A stretch of DNA of 64,000 bases from Sediminicoccus rosea (lineage in GTDB: Bacteria; Pseudomonadota; Alphaproteobacteria; Acetobacterales; Acetobacteraceae), in the NCBI RefSeq assembly GCF_033547095.1, contig NZ_CP137852.1:2783501-2847500 (forward strand), read 5' to 3'. Numbering within the stretch: the stretch's first letter is position 1; each line of letters opens with the position of its first letter. This document shows positions 1 through 7,716 of this stretch, piece by piece. Below the pieces are notes generated by a model. The model was not told the DNA's origin. It saw only the letters and a list, made by a program, of their open reading frames with translations, and searched no databases. A program made the translations under genes and the position numbers.

Positions 1-930
1 CGCCTGATCCGCTTTGGTCGTGCGAAAGAGGAAACCAGTCGGGAGAAGGCACACAGCGGCGCGGCGGCCGCGTGCCAGCGCCAGCGCCACGTACTGCCCC
101 TCTGCCACGCCGGGCTGCGGGAGGTTGGTGCCGAGGCTTCGGTAATCTTCGCCGCGGCTTCGCATGCCAACGGGCGGGAAAACGATCGCGGCATCGTAGC
201 TTTCCTGTTCCGCGAACAGCTCCTGATCTACGTTTGCTGGCTCGGTTAAGGGGTCGCGTTCCCGGACGATCAGCGGCAGATCATCGGCGACAGCGATGCA
301 TGCGCAGATGCCTGCAAGCCAGCCCTCCTCAACATCGAGGGTGACCTGGACGCCTCGGGTCTCGGCGATGTGCGTAGCGACGATGGCCGTCATCCCATAG
401 GCGCAATAGACGTGCTGCGCTTCGGTGGGGTCGATCGCCGTTGCGATGAGCTGGCAAAGCTCGAAGCTGGCAATGGAGGCGGACAGGGCCCGGTCGCCAC
501 TGGCGGCCAGGAGGGCGCGCCGAATCCAGCCGCGCATCGGCGACACCGCATCTGCCGCCTCCCCCTTCTTGACATGGGTGGCGAGCGCGAGGCGCCTAAG
601 TCGCTCGAGGTGACCTGGCGGAAGAGGTTGGGATACCGGTGAAAATGTCGCCCCCGGCGCTCGCCAAGCCTGGGGCCATGCGGCAGGCAAACGGTCCAGC
701 ATCGCTTGCCAGTCGGGGGCCGTCAGCTCCCTCTCCATGTCGAGGAAGCCCATGGCATTCGGGCCAGACACAGGAAGCAGGCGCGCCGCAACGCGCATCT
801 GCGCCACGGTCAAAACAAGTGACGCTAGATCCTGACCACTCTCGGCTGCGGCGCGCTGCAGCTCGTGCTGGAAGGTCCGGATCAGCTCCATCTGCCCCGA
901 CGGCGAGGTGAGCTGGTGATCAGCGTGCAT
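1..930 (-). CDS. N6-adenine DNA methylase-like protein, N-terminal part (runs off left edge)
   Basis: An open frame reads leftward from an ATG at 930 to the window edge without a stop, giving about 310 residues. The C-terminal part seen here resembles the catalytic domain of type I/HsdM-like N6-adenine methylases. It has YDAAIVFPPVG where the family carries (N/D)PP(F/Y), followed by EGQYVALALARGRRAAVCLLP and GFLF, the usual helix and strand after motif IV. The SAM-binding motif I also looks degraded (VYCAYGMTAIVATHIAE). The protein may therefore be a catalytically weak or inactive relative, or a poorly matched family member. Its start overlaps the end of the upstream DUF4258-like gene by 11 bases, suggesting translational coupling. 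Homology is judged by eye, and the C-terminal half is missing. Confidence 0.6.
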   Translation of the reverse strand, partial: MHADHQLTSPSGQMELIRTFQHELQRAAAESGQDLASLVLTVAQMRVAARLLPVSGPNAMGFLDMERELTAPDWQAMLDRLPAAWPQAWRAPGATFSPVSQPLPPGHLERLRRLALATHVKKGEAADAVSPMRGWIRRALLAASGDRALSASIASFELCQLIATAIDPTEAQHVYCAYGMTAIVATHIAETRGVQVTLDVEEGWLAGICACIAVADDLPLIVRERDPLTEPANVDQELFAEQESYDAAIVFPPVGMRSRGEDYRSLGTNLPQPGVAEGQYVALALARGRRAAVCLLPTGFLFRTTKADQA

Positions 931-1195
931 GGATGCGGCCGCGGTCAAAGGAGTCGACGTCGTATGCGGTGATCAGGGCGCCGTCCGCCTGCACGACTAT
1001 GACGCCCCCCTTATCGAGCGCCTGCATGGCAGTGCGCTGCAGATCGCGAAGCTCATCGATGAGCTGCATGAGCCCCCGCCGCCCGAGGACGCATTTGTCC
1101 TGCGCATCCTCTCCAAATTGAAGGGTGAGGTCGACGAGCGCCTGCTTGATCCCGCGCTGGGACATTCGCCGCCCGATGTGTCGTGTCCTAGCCAT
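920..1195 (-). CDS. DUF4258-like small protein
   Basis: A 91-residue protein whose pattern fits the DUF4258 family of small RelE-fold-like proteins: an N-terminal RHIGRRMSQRGI segment, then LTLQFGE, and a C-terminal GVIVVQADGALITAYDV strand pair. The ATG at 1195 is preceded by a good ribosome site (GGAGG, complement of 1202-1206). The gene ends inside the start of the methylase-like gene, so the two are probably one operon. Some DUF4258 members are annotated as toxins; nothing here proves that, and no antitoxin is obvious. The upstream stretch to 1357 is relatively AT-rich and likely holds the promoter. Confidence 0.6.
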   Translation of the reverse strand: MARTRHIGRRMSQRGIKQALVDLTLQFGEDAQDKCVLGRRGLMQLIDELRDLQRTAMQALDKGGVIVVQADGALITAYDVDSFDRGRIHAR

Positions 1196-1357
1196 GCCCA
1201 GCCTCCGTCCTGATGGAGATTATCTAGGACGCCAGGATCGGAAAATCAATCCTTCCTTTTTATGGATGGCGATATTTTATCCGGCTTGCCTGCATGGGGC
1301 GCTTGTTCGTGATACGTTTCCTCCCTCCGGCAATGATATCGACCCCCTGGCAGGTCT
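1196..1357. promoter_or_regulatory. AT-richer intergenic region, probable promoter of the leftward methylase operon
   Basis: These 162 bases separate the recombinase partner gene (ends 1358) from the DUF4258-like gene (starts 1195). They are clearly more AT-rich than the surroundings (runs such as CCTTTTTATGG and GATATTTTATCC). No convincing terminator hairpin is visible. A leftward promoter is likely here, but no single -35/-10 pair stands out. Confidence 0.35.
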
Positions 1358-1756
1358 CTAGGCTGTTGTTTTTCCTTCGATGTTTAATCGCTGGCTCGCC
1401 CACTCCACCGGAAACGGCTCCATCAGCCCCGGCAGGGTCATCCCATCCGCCTGCTGCCCATCCAGGATCGCCGCGACGATGTCCGGCGCCAGCAGCGTGA
1501 GGCGCAGTAGGCGCGACACATAGGACGAGTTGATCTTCTCGGCCGCCGCCAGCTCATTGATCGTGCCGTAGCGGCCCGCCTCCATCATCCGCCGCCACCG
1601 GAACGCCCGGGCCACCGCCTTCACCAGCGTAGTGTCCGAAGCCGAGGCGCCGCGGTTCGCCGGGCTGTTCGGCGCGATCATCAGCTTCCGCCCGCCCCGC
1701 TGCTTCCGGACCGCCAGCGGCACCCGTACCGTCAGCATCTGCGCCGCGCCGGTCAC
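1358..1756 (-). CDS. Small conserved partner protein of the serine recombinase
   Basis: A 132-residue protein starting at a GTG that overlaps the recombinase stop (GTGA, 1753-1756). The C-terminal half has a basic helix-turn-helix-like segment (AVARAFRWRRMMEAGRYG, then INELAAAEKINSSYVSRLLR) followed by LLAPDIVAAILDG and a terminal PFPVEWASQR. The YVSRLLRL helix suggests DNA binding. Proteins of this kind are commonly found directly downstream of large serine recombinases with a DUF2924 gene in alphaproteobacteria. A role as an accessory or directionality factor is plausible but not shown. A start at the ATG seven codons later cannot be excluded; a much longer frame extending upstream is a shadow of the recombinase. 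Confidence 0.7.
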   Translation of the reverse strand: MTGAAQMLTVRVPLAVRKQRGGRKLMIAPNSPANRGASASDTTLVKAVARAFRWRRMMEAGRYGTINELAAAEKINSSYVSRLLRLTLLAPDIVAAILDGQQADGMTLPGLMEPFPVEWASQRLNIEGKTTA

Positions 1757-3102
1757 GCTGCCGCCCTCGCTGCTTCGGCCGGCGTCGCCAGGTCCCGCGC
1801 CAGGCTGGCCAGCCCTTCCAGCTTCAGCCGCACGTCGGCGCCGCCTGCCCCAATGTCCACCCGGTCGACCAGGAGGCGGATGATCCGCGCCTGCTCCGCG
1901 GGGAACAGCTCCTCCCACAGCGGGTCCAGCCGCTCCAGCGCCAGCCGGGCCTCGTCCTCCGTCATGTCCGGCGCCGAGGCCCGCGCCGCGCGCCAGGCGC
2001 CCAGCACCACCTCCGGCTGGCGCAGCAGCCCCCGGACCTGAGCGATGACCGCGCCCTCGATTTCCGCGGCCGAAATGCGCGCGATGGTCGGCCCGTCCGC
2101 GGCGCTGCCCTTCAGCACCGACTGGCTGACATAGTAGCGGTACTGCTGCCCGCGGCGCCCCCGCGCATGGGTGGGCGACATGGCGCGCCCGTCGCTCCCG
2201 AAGATCAGCCCGCGCAGCAGCGAAGGCGTCTGGCAGCGGGTGCGATTGGCGCGTGTCTTCGGGCTGATCGCCAGCAGGGCGTGCGCCGCGTTCCACATCG
2301 CCCGCGGCACGATGGCGGCATGCTCGCCGGGGTGCGACTTCCCCTTGTGCATCGCCTCGCCGAGATAGGTGCGGTTGCTCAGCACGCGATAGACGTCGCT
2401 CTTGGTGAAGGCGCGCCCGCGCTTCGTGGTGGCGCCCTCGGCACGCAGTGCCTGCACAAGCTTGGTGCCGGATTCCGTCTCGACGAAGCCTTCGAAGATT
2501 CGCCGCACCAGCGCCGCCTCGGCGTCGTTCACCAGCAGCTTGCGATCCCGCGCGTCGTAGCCGAGCGGCACGAAGCCACCCATCCAGATCCCGCGCGCCC
2601 GCGACGCCGCCACCTTGTCGCGGATGCGCTCGCCGATGACCTCGCGTTCGAACTGGGCGAAGCTGAGCAGGATGTTTAGCGTGAGCCGCCCCATGCTGGT
2701 GGTCGTGTTGAAGGACTGCGTCACGGACACGAAGGTCACGCTGTTCGCGTCGAACACCTCCACCAGCTTGGCGAAGTCCATCAGCGCGCGCGACAGCCGA
2801 TCGATCTTGTAGACCACCACCACGTCGATCAGCCCGCGCTCGATGTCCGCCAGCAGGCGGCGCAGCGCAGGCCGTTCCAGCGTGCCGCCAGAGACGCCGC
2901 CATCATCATAGCGGTCCGGCACCAGCACCCAGCCCTCCGACCGCTGGCTGGTGATGTAGGCCTCACACGCCTCGCGCTGCGCGTCGAGCGAGTTAAACTC
3001 CATCTCGAGCCCTTCCTCGCTCGACTTGCGCGTGTAGACGGCGGCGCGGATTTTCCTGACCGTGGCCGGCATCGCGGCTTCGGCGGCTGGCTTGCGCTTC
3101 AT
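1753..3102 (-). CDS. Large serine recombinase / site-specific resolvase
   Basis: A 449-residue large serine recombinase. The N-terminal resolvase domain (about 15-160) has AAVYTRKSSEEG with the nucleophilic serine, SLDAQREACEAYI, DDGGVSGGTLERP, VVVYKIDRLSR and the helix LSFAQFEREVIGERIRDK. The recombinase DNA-binding domain follows (about 180-290, with GYDARDRKLLVNDAEA and VYRVLSNRTYLGEA). A zinc-ribbon-like segment and a basic C-terminal region complete it, though the usual Cys pairs are sparse. It overlaps the genes on both sides by four bases, so the block is one operon. It may mobilise this island or be the prophage integrase, but it lies 4.4 kb from the first clear phage gene and on the opposite strand. 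Members of this group are often resident rather than phage-borne. Confidence 0.93.
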   Translation of the reverse strand: MKRKPAAEAAMPATVRKIRAAVYTRKSSEEGLEMEFNSLDAQREACEAYITSQRSEGWVLVPDRYDDGGVSGGTLERPALRRLLADIERGLIDVVVVYKIDRLSRALMDFAKLVEVFDANSVTFVSVTQSFNTTTSMGRLTLNILLSFAQFEREVIGERIRDKVAASRARGIWMGGFVPLGYDARDRKLLVNDAEAALVRRIFEGFVETESGTKLVQALRAEGATTKRGRAFTKSDVYRVLSNRTYLGEAMHKGKSHPGEHAAIVPRAMWNAAHALLAISPKTRANRTRCQTPSLLRGLIFGSDGRAMSPTHARGRRGQQYRYYVSQSVLKGSAADGPTIARISAAEIEGAVIAQVRGLLRQPEVVLGAWRAARASAPDMTEDEARLALERLDPLWEELFPAEQARIIRLLVDRVDIGAGGADVRLKLEGLASLARDLATPAEAARAAA

Positions 3103-3605
3103 GCCGTGCCCCTCCGGTTCTTGAGGCCAAAGAACAGCCAGCCATTCCAGCGCGTGCCGGTGATGGCGCGCGCGATGGAGGAGAGCGACTGGTAGGGGCG
3201 CCCCTGATACTCGTAGCCGTCGTGCAGCACGGTGACGCTGTGCTCGACGCCCTGGTACTCGCGGATGAGGCGCGTGCCGGCGATCGGCTTGTCGTCGCCG
3301 CGGATGCGCCGGAGGACGGGATTACCGCCGTCGAGCTGTTCACCCAAGGCCTCGAGGCGCTGGACCGTCTCCGGCTTCAAGCCGCCATAGGCCAGCTCCT
3401 GGATCCGATACGCCAGGCGGCTCTCCAGGAAGCGCCGATTGTAGGGCGGCGGCTCGGCTGCGAAGAGCTCCCGCCATTGCTGCTTCAGGTCCGGCGTGGC
3501 GGTGGTCTTCAGGGCCGCCAGCCGGCCCAGCACGTCGGCCGGCGGAATGGCGGGGATGGTCGGCACCGGCGGGGTGCCGGGTTTTGGTTTGGTGGCGCGT
3601 GTCAT
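3099..3605 (-). CDS. DUF2924 family protein
   Basis: A 168-residue protein matching DUF2924: KQQWRELFAAEPPPYNRRFLESRLAYRIQELAYGG in the centre (quoted in part by position, residues about 40-75) and TRLIREYQGVEHSVTVL, then YEYQGRPYQSLSSIARAITG and the terminal WNGWLFFGL. The family almost always sits immediately upstream of a large serine recombinase. The C-terminal part resembles a RAMA-like module; its function is unknown, and a role in recombination is inferred only from linkage. Four-base overlaps with both neighbours argue for coupled translation. The N-terminus is proline-rich and probably disordered. Confidence 0.85.
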   Translation of the reverse strand: MTRATKPKPGTPPVPTIPAIPPADVLGRLAALKTTATPDLKQQWRELFAAEPPPYNRRFLESRLAYRIQELAYGGLKPETVQRLEALGEQLDGGNPVLRRIRGDDKPIAGTRLIREYQGVEHSVTVLHDGYEYQGRPYQSLSSIARAITGTRWNGWLFFGLKNRRGTA

Positions 3606-3802
3606 GCGGGTCTCCGGTTGGTCCGGTTCGCATCCACGCGCTGGGGGGCCAGGAAGTGTAGGGCATGGTCTCCGCGGTCAGCAGCCTCGCGCGCAGCTTC
3701 CTCGGCAGCGCGGCTGCGCAGCCGCACGAGGCCGGCGGCCAGGATGCTGCAGACCTCGCGGAGGTGCGGCGGGAGGTGGGGATTGGAGGGGTTCGGTGGC
3801 AT
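3602..3802 (-). CDS. Small conserved ORF upstream of DUF2924
   Basis: A 66-residue basic protein with the core HLREVCSILAAGLVRLRSR followed by an acidic/alanine helix and a terminal LHFLAPQ segment. Such ORFs recur at the head of DUF2924-recombinase operons, and this one overlaps the DUF2924 start by four bases. It is probably the first gene of the operon. The function is unknown. Its length and amphipathic helix suggest a small binding or regulatory protein. Support is context plus codon bias. Confidence 0.6.
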   Translation of the reverse strand: MPPNPSNPHLPPHLREVCSILAAGLVRLRSRAAEEAAREAADRGDHALHFLAPQRVDANRTNRRPA

Positions 3803-4091
3803 GGCTGGGAGGCAAGATCGTGTCGCCCGACCGAGAAGAACAGCGAAAACAATCTCTTAGAGAAGGCCCGCGGGAACAAAAGCATGGCTGCGAAATCCCG
3901 CGTAGGGCGTCGCCAGGCCAGCTTTCGCACAACGTCGGTCGCGGCGCCGCGAATCGCCTCCGGCGCCGGGGCTCATCCCGGAAGCTAAATCCTGCGCCAC
4001 GTCCAGCTTCGCAGCTTGACGTAGGAGTCAAGCGCCGACTACGCCACTCCGCTAAGTGCCACAGGCAAGGATTTCGCCGGATGCAAGGGCG
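3803..4091. promoter_or_regulatory. Divergent intergenic region between recombinase operon and XRE cassette
   Basis: These 289 bases lie between two divergent operons and must contain both promoters. The stretch around 3830-3890 is relatively AT-rich (AACAGCGAAAACAATCTCTTAGAG). A weak inverted arrangement of GGAGTCAAGCG and GCCGACTACGCC precedes the XRE gene at about 4020-4045, but it is not a clear operator. No RNA gene is recognised. Confidence 0.35.
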
Positions 4092-4418
4092 ATGACAACG
4101 CCAACCACCACCCTGGGACAGGCCATCATTGCCGCCAGGAAGAAGAAGGGGATCAGCCAGAAGGACCTGGCTGCCGCCGTCCAGAAGGAGGACGGCTCGG
4201 GTTCGATATCGCCGCAGTACCTCAACGACATCGAGCACGACCGCCGCAGCCCCACTTCCGACCAGCTGATCAGAGAATTCGCCCGGGCCTTATCCGTGGA
4301 TGCGGATGACCTGTTCGTGCTGGCCGGCAAGATCCCCGAGGACCTCCGCGCCGCCGCGACCGATTCGGCGACCAGGGTCAGGGCCTTCAAGGCGTTCCGG
4401 AAAGCCCTCTCGAAATAG
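4092..4418 (+). CDS. XRE-family helix-turn-helix transcriptional regulator
   Basis: A 108-residue Cro/C1-type regulator. The HTH is near residues 8-70: LGQAIIAARKKKGISQKDLA, then a recognition segment ISPQYLNDIEHDRRSPTSDQ, ending LSVDADDLFVLAGKIP. The ATG at 4092 is preferred to an upstream in-frame start at 4056 because family members begin a few residues before the first helix. It is followed after ten bases by an ImmA/IrrE peptidase gene. This is the classic repressor-antirepressor pairing in which the metalloprotease cleaves the XRE repressor. It probably controls the downstream genes up to 7363. Confidence 0.9.
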   Translation: MTTPTTTLGQAIIAARKKKGISQKDLAAAVQKEDGSGSISPQYLNDIEHDRRSPTSDQLIREFARALSVDADDLFVLAGKIPEDLRAAATDSATRVRAFKAFRKALSK

Positions 4419-4428
4419 GATTGCATGC

Positions 4429-5151
4429 GTGGCGAGCTGGTCGATCGACAAGTCAGGGCGCTTTCCGCAGCGGCTCTTCCTGCGTGCAGCGGAGATCGAC
4501 CGCGATTGCGAGCGGCTGGTCACGGCCTTCCTGCAGGAGCGTCATGGCGAGGTCCGCTTCCCGCTCTCCACCGATGACCTCACGGTCCTGGTCGAGCAGC
4601 ACAGCAGCAGCCTCGACCAGTATGCCGACCTCTCCGACGAGGGCGACGACGTCGAGGGGATGACCTGCTTCCTGCCCGGCCAGCTGCCGCAGATCCTGAT
4701 CTCCGCCCAGCTGACCGAGCAGGCCAACCGGCAGAATCGCCTCCGGACGACCCTCGCGCATGAACTGGGCCACGCCTTCTACCACCGCGCCGTGTTCGAC
4801 CACGTGTTCGCCGCGCCGCCGCACATGTTCGAGGCCGCACGTGCCGAGCCGCGGACCGTCTGCAAGCGCGACAGCATGATGGGGACCACTGAGTTCGACT
4901 GGCTCGAATGGCAGGCCGGCTACGTCAGTGGTGCCATCCTCATGCCGGCCCAGCAGGTGCGCCGGGCGGTTGGGGACCTTCTCCGGGACCGGGGGATCCA
5001 TGGCGCTGCCGTCATCGGCACGCCGCCGGCCGCCGAGGCGGAGCGGCACATCATGGCCAGCTTCCAGGTCTCGGCCGAGGCGGCGCAGGTTCGGTTGCGG
5101 AAACTCGGTCTCCTGGCCGATTCAGAAGGCCCCCCCACGCTGTTCGGCTAA
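4429..5151 (+). CDS. ImmA/IrrE-type zinc metallopeptidase
   Basis: A 240-residue ImmA/IrrE (COG2856) peptidase. The zinc motif HELGH lies at about residues 111-115 (TTLAHELGHAFYH), and an acidic residue further on within EWQAGYVSGAILMP would supply the third ligand region of this family. The start is GTG at 4429, with AGGA at 4417-4420 eight bases upstream inside the end of the XRE gene; longer in-frame readings have no ribosome site. In characterised pairs such as ImmR/ImmA and DdrO/IrrE the peptidase cleaves the XRE repressor on DNA damage or another signal. The same role is inferred here. It probably forms one operon with the XRE gene and the two following genes. Confidence 0.88.
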   Translation: MASWSIDKSGRFPQRLFLRAAEIDRDCERLVTAFLQERHGEVRFPLSTDDLTVLVEQHSSSLDQYADLSDEGDDVEGMTCFLPGQLPQILISAQLTEQANRQNRLRTTLAHELGHAFYHRAVFDHVFAAPPHMFEAARAEPRTVCKRDSMMGTTEFDWLEWQAGYVSGAILMPAQQVRRAVGDLLRDRGIHGAAVIGTPPAAEAERHIMASFQVSAEAAQVRLRKLGLLADSEGPPTLFG

Positions 5152-5235
5152 GCCGACAAGACTACGCTCCTGTGCGTATCTTTTCGCTTGTGCCCGCACA
5201 CCGAGTCTTGATACGTCGATTAGCGGAGCGCCGGA

Positions 5236-6435
5236 TTGGCTGGCGTCCCCCTGATCGAAAGACCCCCCGTGCCGACAGTCCCGGATTTCATCCGGAGCAC
5301 GCCGCCCGCGTCGCTCCATGCCTACTTCATGTCCATCAAGGCGGTCCTGCCGGCCGATGTGGTGTGGGAGGGCGCCGCGAACGAAGTGGTCCCGCCCCTG
5401 CTGCGGGCGGTGGACGCCATGGACGACGCTGAGCGTCTGCGCGTCATGAACGACGCCGATCGGGTGGGTGCCATGGCGGACGAGCCCGGTCAGGCCGCGC
5501 TCTATTCGATCACGGCCTCCGCCGAGGCCCTCGACTCCCTGGAGAACGGGCATGCCCGGGCGCTCTGGATGTTCCTCAAGGACCCCGCCGGCTTCGGTCA
5601 CGCGGAGGAGGTCCGCTACGCCGATGACCGCCGCTATGGCCGCATGTGGGATGGTTTCGAGTGCCTGCCCGGCCTGACGGTCCCGCGCGACGGCGATCCC
5701 TACACGGCGTTCAAGGCGGCCATCGCCACGCACTTCGACACGAAGCATGTCGAGGTGGAGATCTGCGACCGTTCCCGCCCGTCGCTGGAAGGGGAGCATG
5801 CGGAGCTGATCCAGGTCGCCATCTACCGCGAAGGCCGCGCCGGGGACCGCCGCGCCTTCGTCAACGGCAAGCTGGACCGGCTTCCCTTCCGCCCGGTGGT
5901 CGAGGCGGCCATCACCTACGAGCCTGCCTCCGGCACCATCGAGGTGGTGGCGCAGGCGCGGGAGACCCGCGAAGACCTGGTGCGCCTGTTCGCCGAACAC
6001 ATGCTGGGTGCCCCGTTCCAGGGCGACCGCATCCCCATCCGCCAGTACTCACTGGACCACCTGCTGCAGCCCTTCGATTTCCCCCACGACGTCGAGGACA
6101 ACATCGAGTCCGTGAAGGTCACGCTGCTTCGGCTGATGCCCTACGAGACGCAGGGCGAGCGCGTGACGCTGGAATGCATGCGCGGTGCCGAGCGCAGCAT
6201 TTGGCAGATGGCGGAGGCACGCTTTGGCGAAAGTGATCCGCTGGCCGGCGGCTACAAGGTCACGCAGGTCCGCTTCACCATCAAGTTCCATGCGACGCCG
6301 GGGGTACGCGGCGGTCGCACGCTGCCGGTCACCATCTCCATGCCGAAGGGCTGCGATTTGAAGGACCGTACCGACCGCGAGCGCCTGGTCGGTGAGAAGT
6401 ACCTGAAGCGCTGGCGGATGCTGCGGGATGTCTGA
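5236..6435 (+). CDS. Unknown protein, first of two cassette effectors (399 aa)
   Basis: A 399-residue soluble protein of unrecognised family. No signal peptide or membrane segment is evident. The N-terminal third is helical and acidic (LHAYFMSIKAVLP, LLRAVDAMDDAERLRVMND). The C-terminal two thirds look like mixed alpha/beta with many charged strands (EVEICDRSRPSLEGEHAEL, GKLDRLPFRPVVEAAITYE, KVTQVRFTIKFHATPG). The start is TTG at 5236, with GGAG at 5225-5228 seven bases upstream; a GTG at 5269 is an alternative with a weaker ribosome site. It overlaps the next gene by eight bases. The tight link to an XRE/ImmA pair suggests a regulated effector, possibly defence, but no catalytic motif was found. 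Confidence 0.75.
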   Translation: MAGVPLIERPPVPTVPDFIRSTPPASLHAYFMSIKAVLPADVVWEGAANEVVPPLLRAVDAMDDAERLRVMNDADRVGAMADEPGQAALYSITASAEALDSLENGHARALWMFLKDPAGFGHAEEVRYADDRRYGRMWDGFECLPGLTVPRDGDPYTAFKAAIATHFDTKHVEVEICDRSRPSLEGEHAELIQVAIYREGRAGDRRAFVNGKLDRLPFRPVVEAAITYEPASGTIEVVAQARETREDLVRLFAEHMLGAPFQGDRIPIRQYSLDHLLQPFDFPHDVEDNIESVKVTLLRLMPYETQGERVTLECMRGAERSIWQMAEARFGESDPLAGGYKVTQVRFTIKFHATPGVRGGRTLPVTISMPKGCDLKDRTDRERLVGEKYLKRWRMLRDV

Positions 6436-7363
6436 CGAACCGCCCCGGCTCTCCGCCGAGGCTGTCGCGCTGCTCCTCGAGGTGCTGGACCTGGAGGAGC
6501 CCTTCCTGAACGGGGCCGTGGCGGAGATGTCGCCCGGCCCCGTTGGCATGTTGCGCGCCAGCGGGCTGCTGGTGCCCCACGGTCACGAGATCGTCTCGGC
6601 ATCGCTCTCGGATCACGACGACGCGCCGGTGACGCTGATTCGATCCGAGAAGGCGGGCGGGCTCGCATGCTTCAGCCCGTCCGGCGGCCTGATTGCAGTG
6701 CCGGCTGCGCGGCTGGTCCGGTATCGGGTCGAAATCGCCAACACCCTCGCCGCGGTCGCAAATGATCTGGCGTTGCCGTCCACGCGCCTGCTGCGGCCAT
6801 TGATCGACGGGCTGCTCTGGGAGATCGGCGATGCCCGCCTGGGCAAGCGCCCGGCGCGTGTCCAGACATGGTTCGCGCGCCGCCTGTGGCACGCCGCGGT
6901 GCGGGCCCAGGTCTCGGCTGCATTGCTGGCACGGCCCTATCCGCGGGATGTCATCATCCTCTGCAGCAGTCGCGCCGCTCGCCTTCGCGAGGTGACGTTG
7001 CCTGGCACGATCCTGGTGCCGATCCGCGACGTGTTGGCCGCGGCGGATAGCCTGGCCGTGAGCGGCGAGATCCTCGACGCCCGGATGCGGGGTGTGGCAG
7101 TGGCGGCCGCTCCGGGCCCCCTGGACCTATCGCCGGATGGAACACGCCTGCGCATCCACGGCGGCGAACCAATCGTCTTCAGGTCGGACGACCACATCGA
7201 GGCCATCCGCAAGCTGGTTAACGGCTTCTATGCCGGCAGGCGCGTGCCAATCCGCGAGCTCACCGACCATGGAACGCTGCACCGGCACTTTGGTGGCGTG
7301 AAGTGGAAGCTCCTGAAGCCCTACCTCACCTCGGCGAAGGGCGCCTGGGGCTTCGACCTGTAG
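6428..7363 (+). CDS. Unknown protein, second of two cassette effectors (311 aa)
   Basis: A 311-residue protein of unrecognised family, translated from an ATG eight bases inside the end of the preceding gene. It has a hydrophobic, leucine-rich N-terminal helical region (AEAVALLLEVLDLEEPFLNG), a central stretch VIILCSSRAARLREVTLPGTI that resembles a Rossmann-like strand-turn, and a basic C-terminus IRELTDHGTLHRHFGGVKWK ending KAWGFDL-like (residues 295-311). The C-terminus could be a winged-helix or nucleic-acid contact. No enzyme motif is secure. Obligate overlap with the 399-aa gene suggests that the two products act together. The stop at 7361-7363 is followed by a pyrimidine-rich tract before the phage genes. 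Confidence 0.75.
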   Translation: MSDEPPRLSAEAVALLLEVLDLEEPFLNGAVAEMSPGPVGMLRASGLLVPHGHEIVSASLSDHDDAPVTLIRSEKAGGLACFSPSGGLIAVPAARLVRYRVEIANTLAAVANDLALPSTRLLRPLIDGLLWEIGDARLGKRPARVQTWFARRLWHAAVRAQVSAALLARPYPRDVIILCSSRAARLREVTLPGTILVPIRDVLAAADSLAVSGEILDARMRGVAVAAAPGPLDLSPDGTRLRIHGGEPIVFRSDDHIEAIRKLVNGFYAGRRVPIRELTDHGTLHRHFGGVKWKLLKPYLTSAKGAWGFDL

Positions 7364-7378
7364 GCCGATTTCTCCCTT

Positions 7379-7412
7379 TTCTTCTCCCTAACCCCACCTC
7401 CTTCTTCTCCCT
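7379..7412. repeat. Pyrimidine tract with 11-bp direct repeat
   Basis: The 102-base gap before the first phage gene has a C/T-rich stretch with TTCTTCTCCCT at 7379-7389 and again at 7402-7412, a third partial copy just before, and almost no purines. It lies at the junction between the 4092-7363 cassette and the prophage. It could be a transcription pause or terminator-like tract, an operator, or part of an attachment region; nothing decides between these. Confidence 0.4.
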
Positions 7413-7465
7413 GTCCTGAAGCGATCTTCCCCGCGGTTGTTCGAACCAGCGCGAGGGAGACACCG

Positions 7466-7708
7466 ATGACAGTGAAGCATCTGACGCAGGCGGAGGTGGC
7501 GCGCCGCTGGTGCCTCAGCCCCCGCACGTTGGAGCGCTGGCGCTGGCTTGGCCAGGGGCCCGCCTTCCTGAAGCTGGGTGGGCGCGTGGCCTATCGCCTC
7601 GAGGACATCGAGACCTTCGAGGCGGCACAGACCCGCGACGCGACCAGCGCGCCGCAGCCGGCGCAGGCGAAGATGCGCGCCCCGGTTCCCCACCGGCAGG
7701 CGGCGTGA
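7466..7708 (+). CDS. Excisionase/MerR-type helix-turn-helix protein
   Basis: An 80-residue DNA-binding protein with an N-terminal winged HTH of the helix_turn_helix/AlpA type: LTQAEVARRWCLSPRTLERW, then WLGQGPAFLKLGGRVAYRLE, and DIETFEA. The C-terminus is a disordered Ala/Pro tail. The start follows a strong GAGGGAG ribosome site. Such proteins act as excisionases or early phage regulators. As the first gene of the long rightward phage operon, it is a candidate regulator of the early region. Confidence 0.85.
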   Translation: MTVKHLTQAEVARRWCLSPRTLERWRWLGQGPAFLKLGGRVAYRLEDIETFEAAQTRDATSAPQPAQAKMRAPVPHRQAA

Positions 7709-7716
7709 GACCGGCC

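Noticed and set aside
7430-7460. GTTCGAACC-like T-loop sequence suggesting a tRNA
   Set aside because: No acceptor stem, anticodon arm or CCA-side pairing could be found around it.
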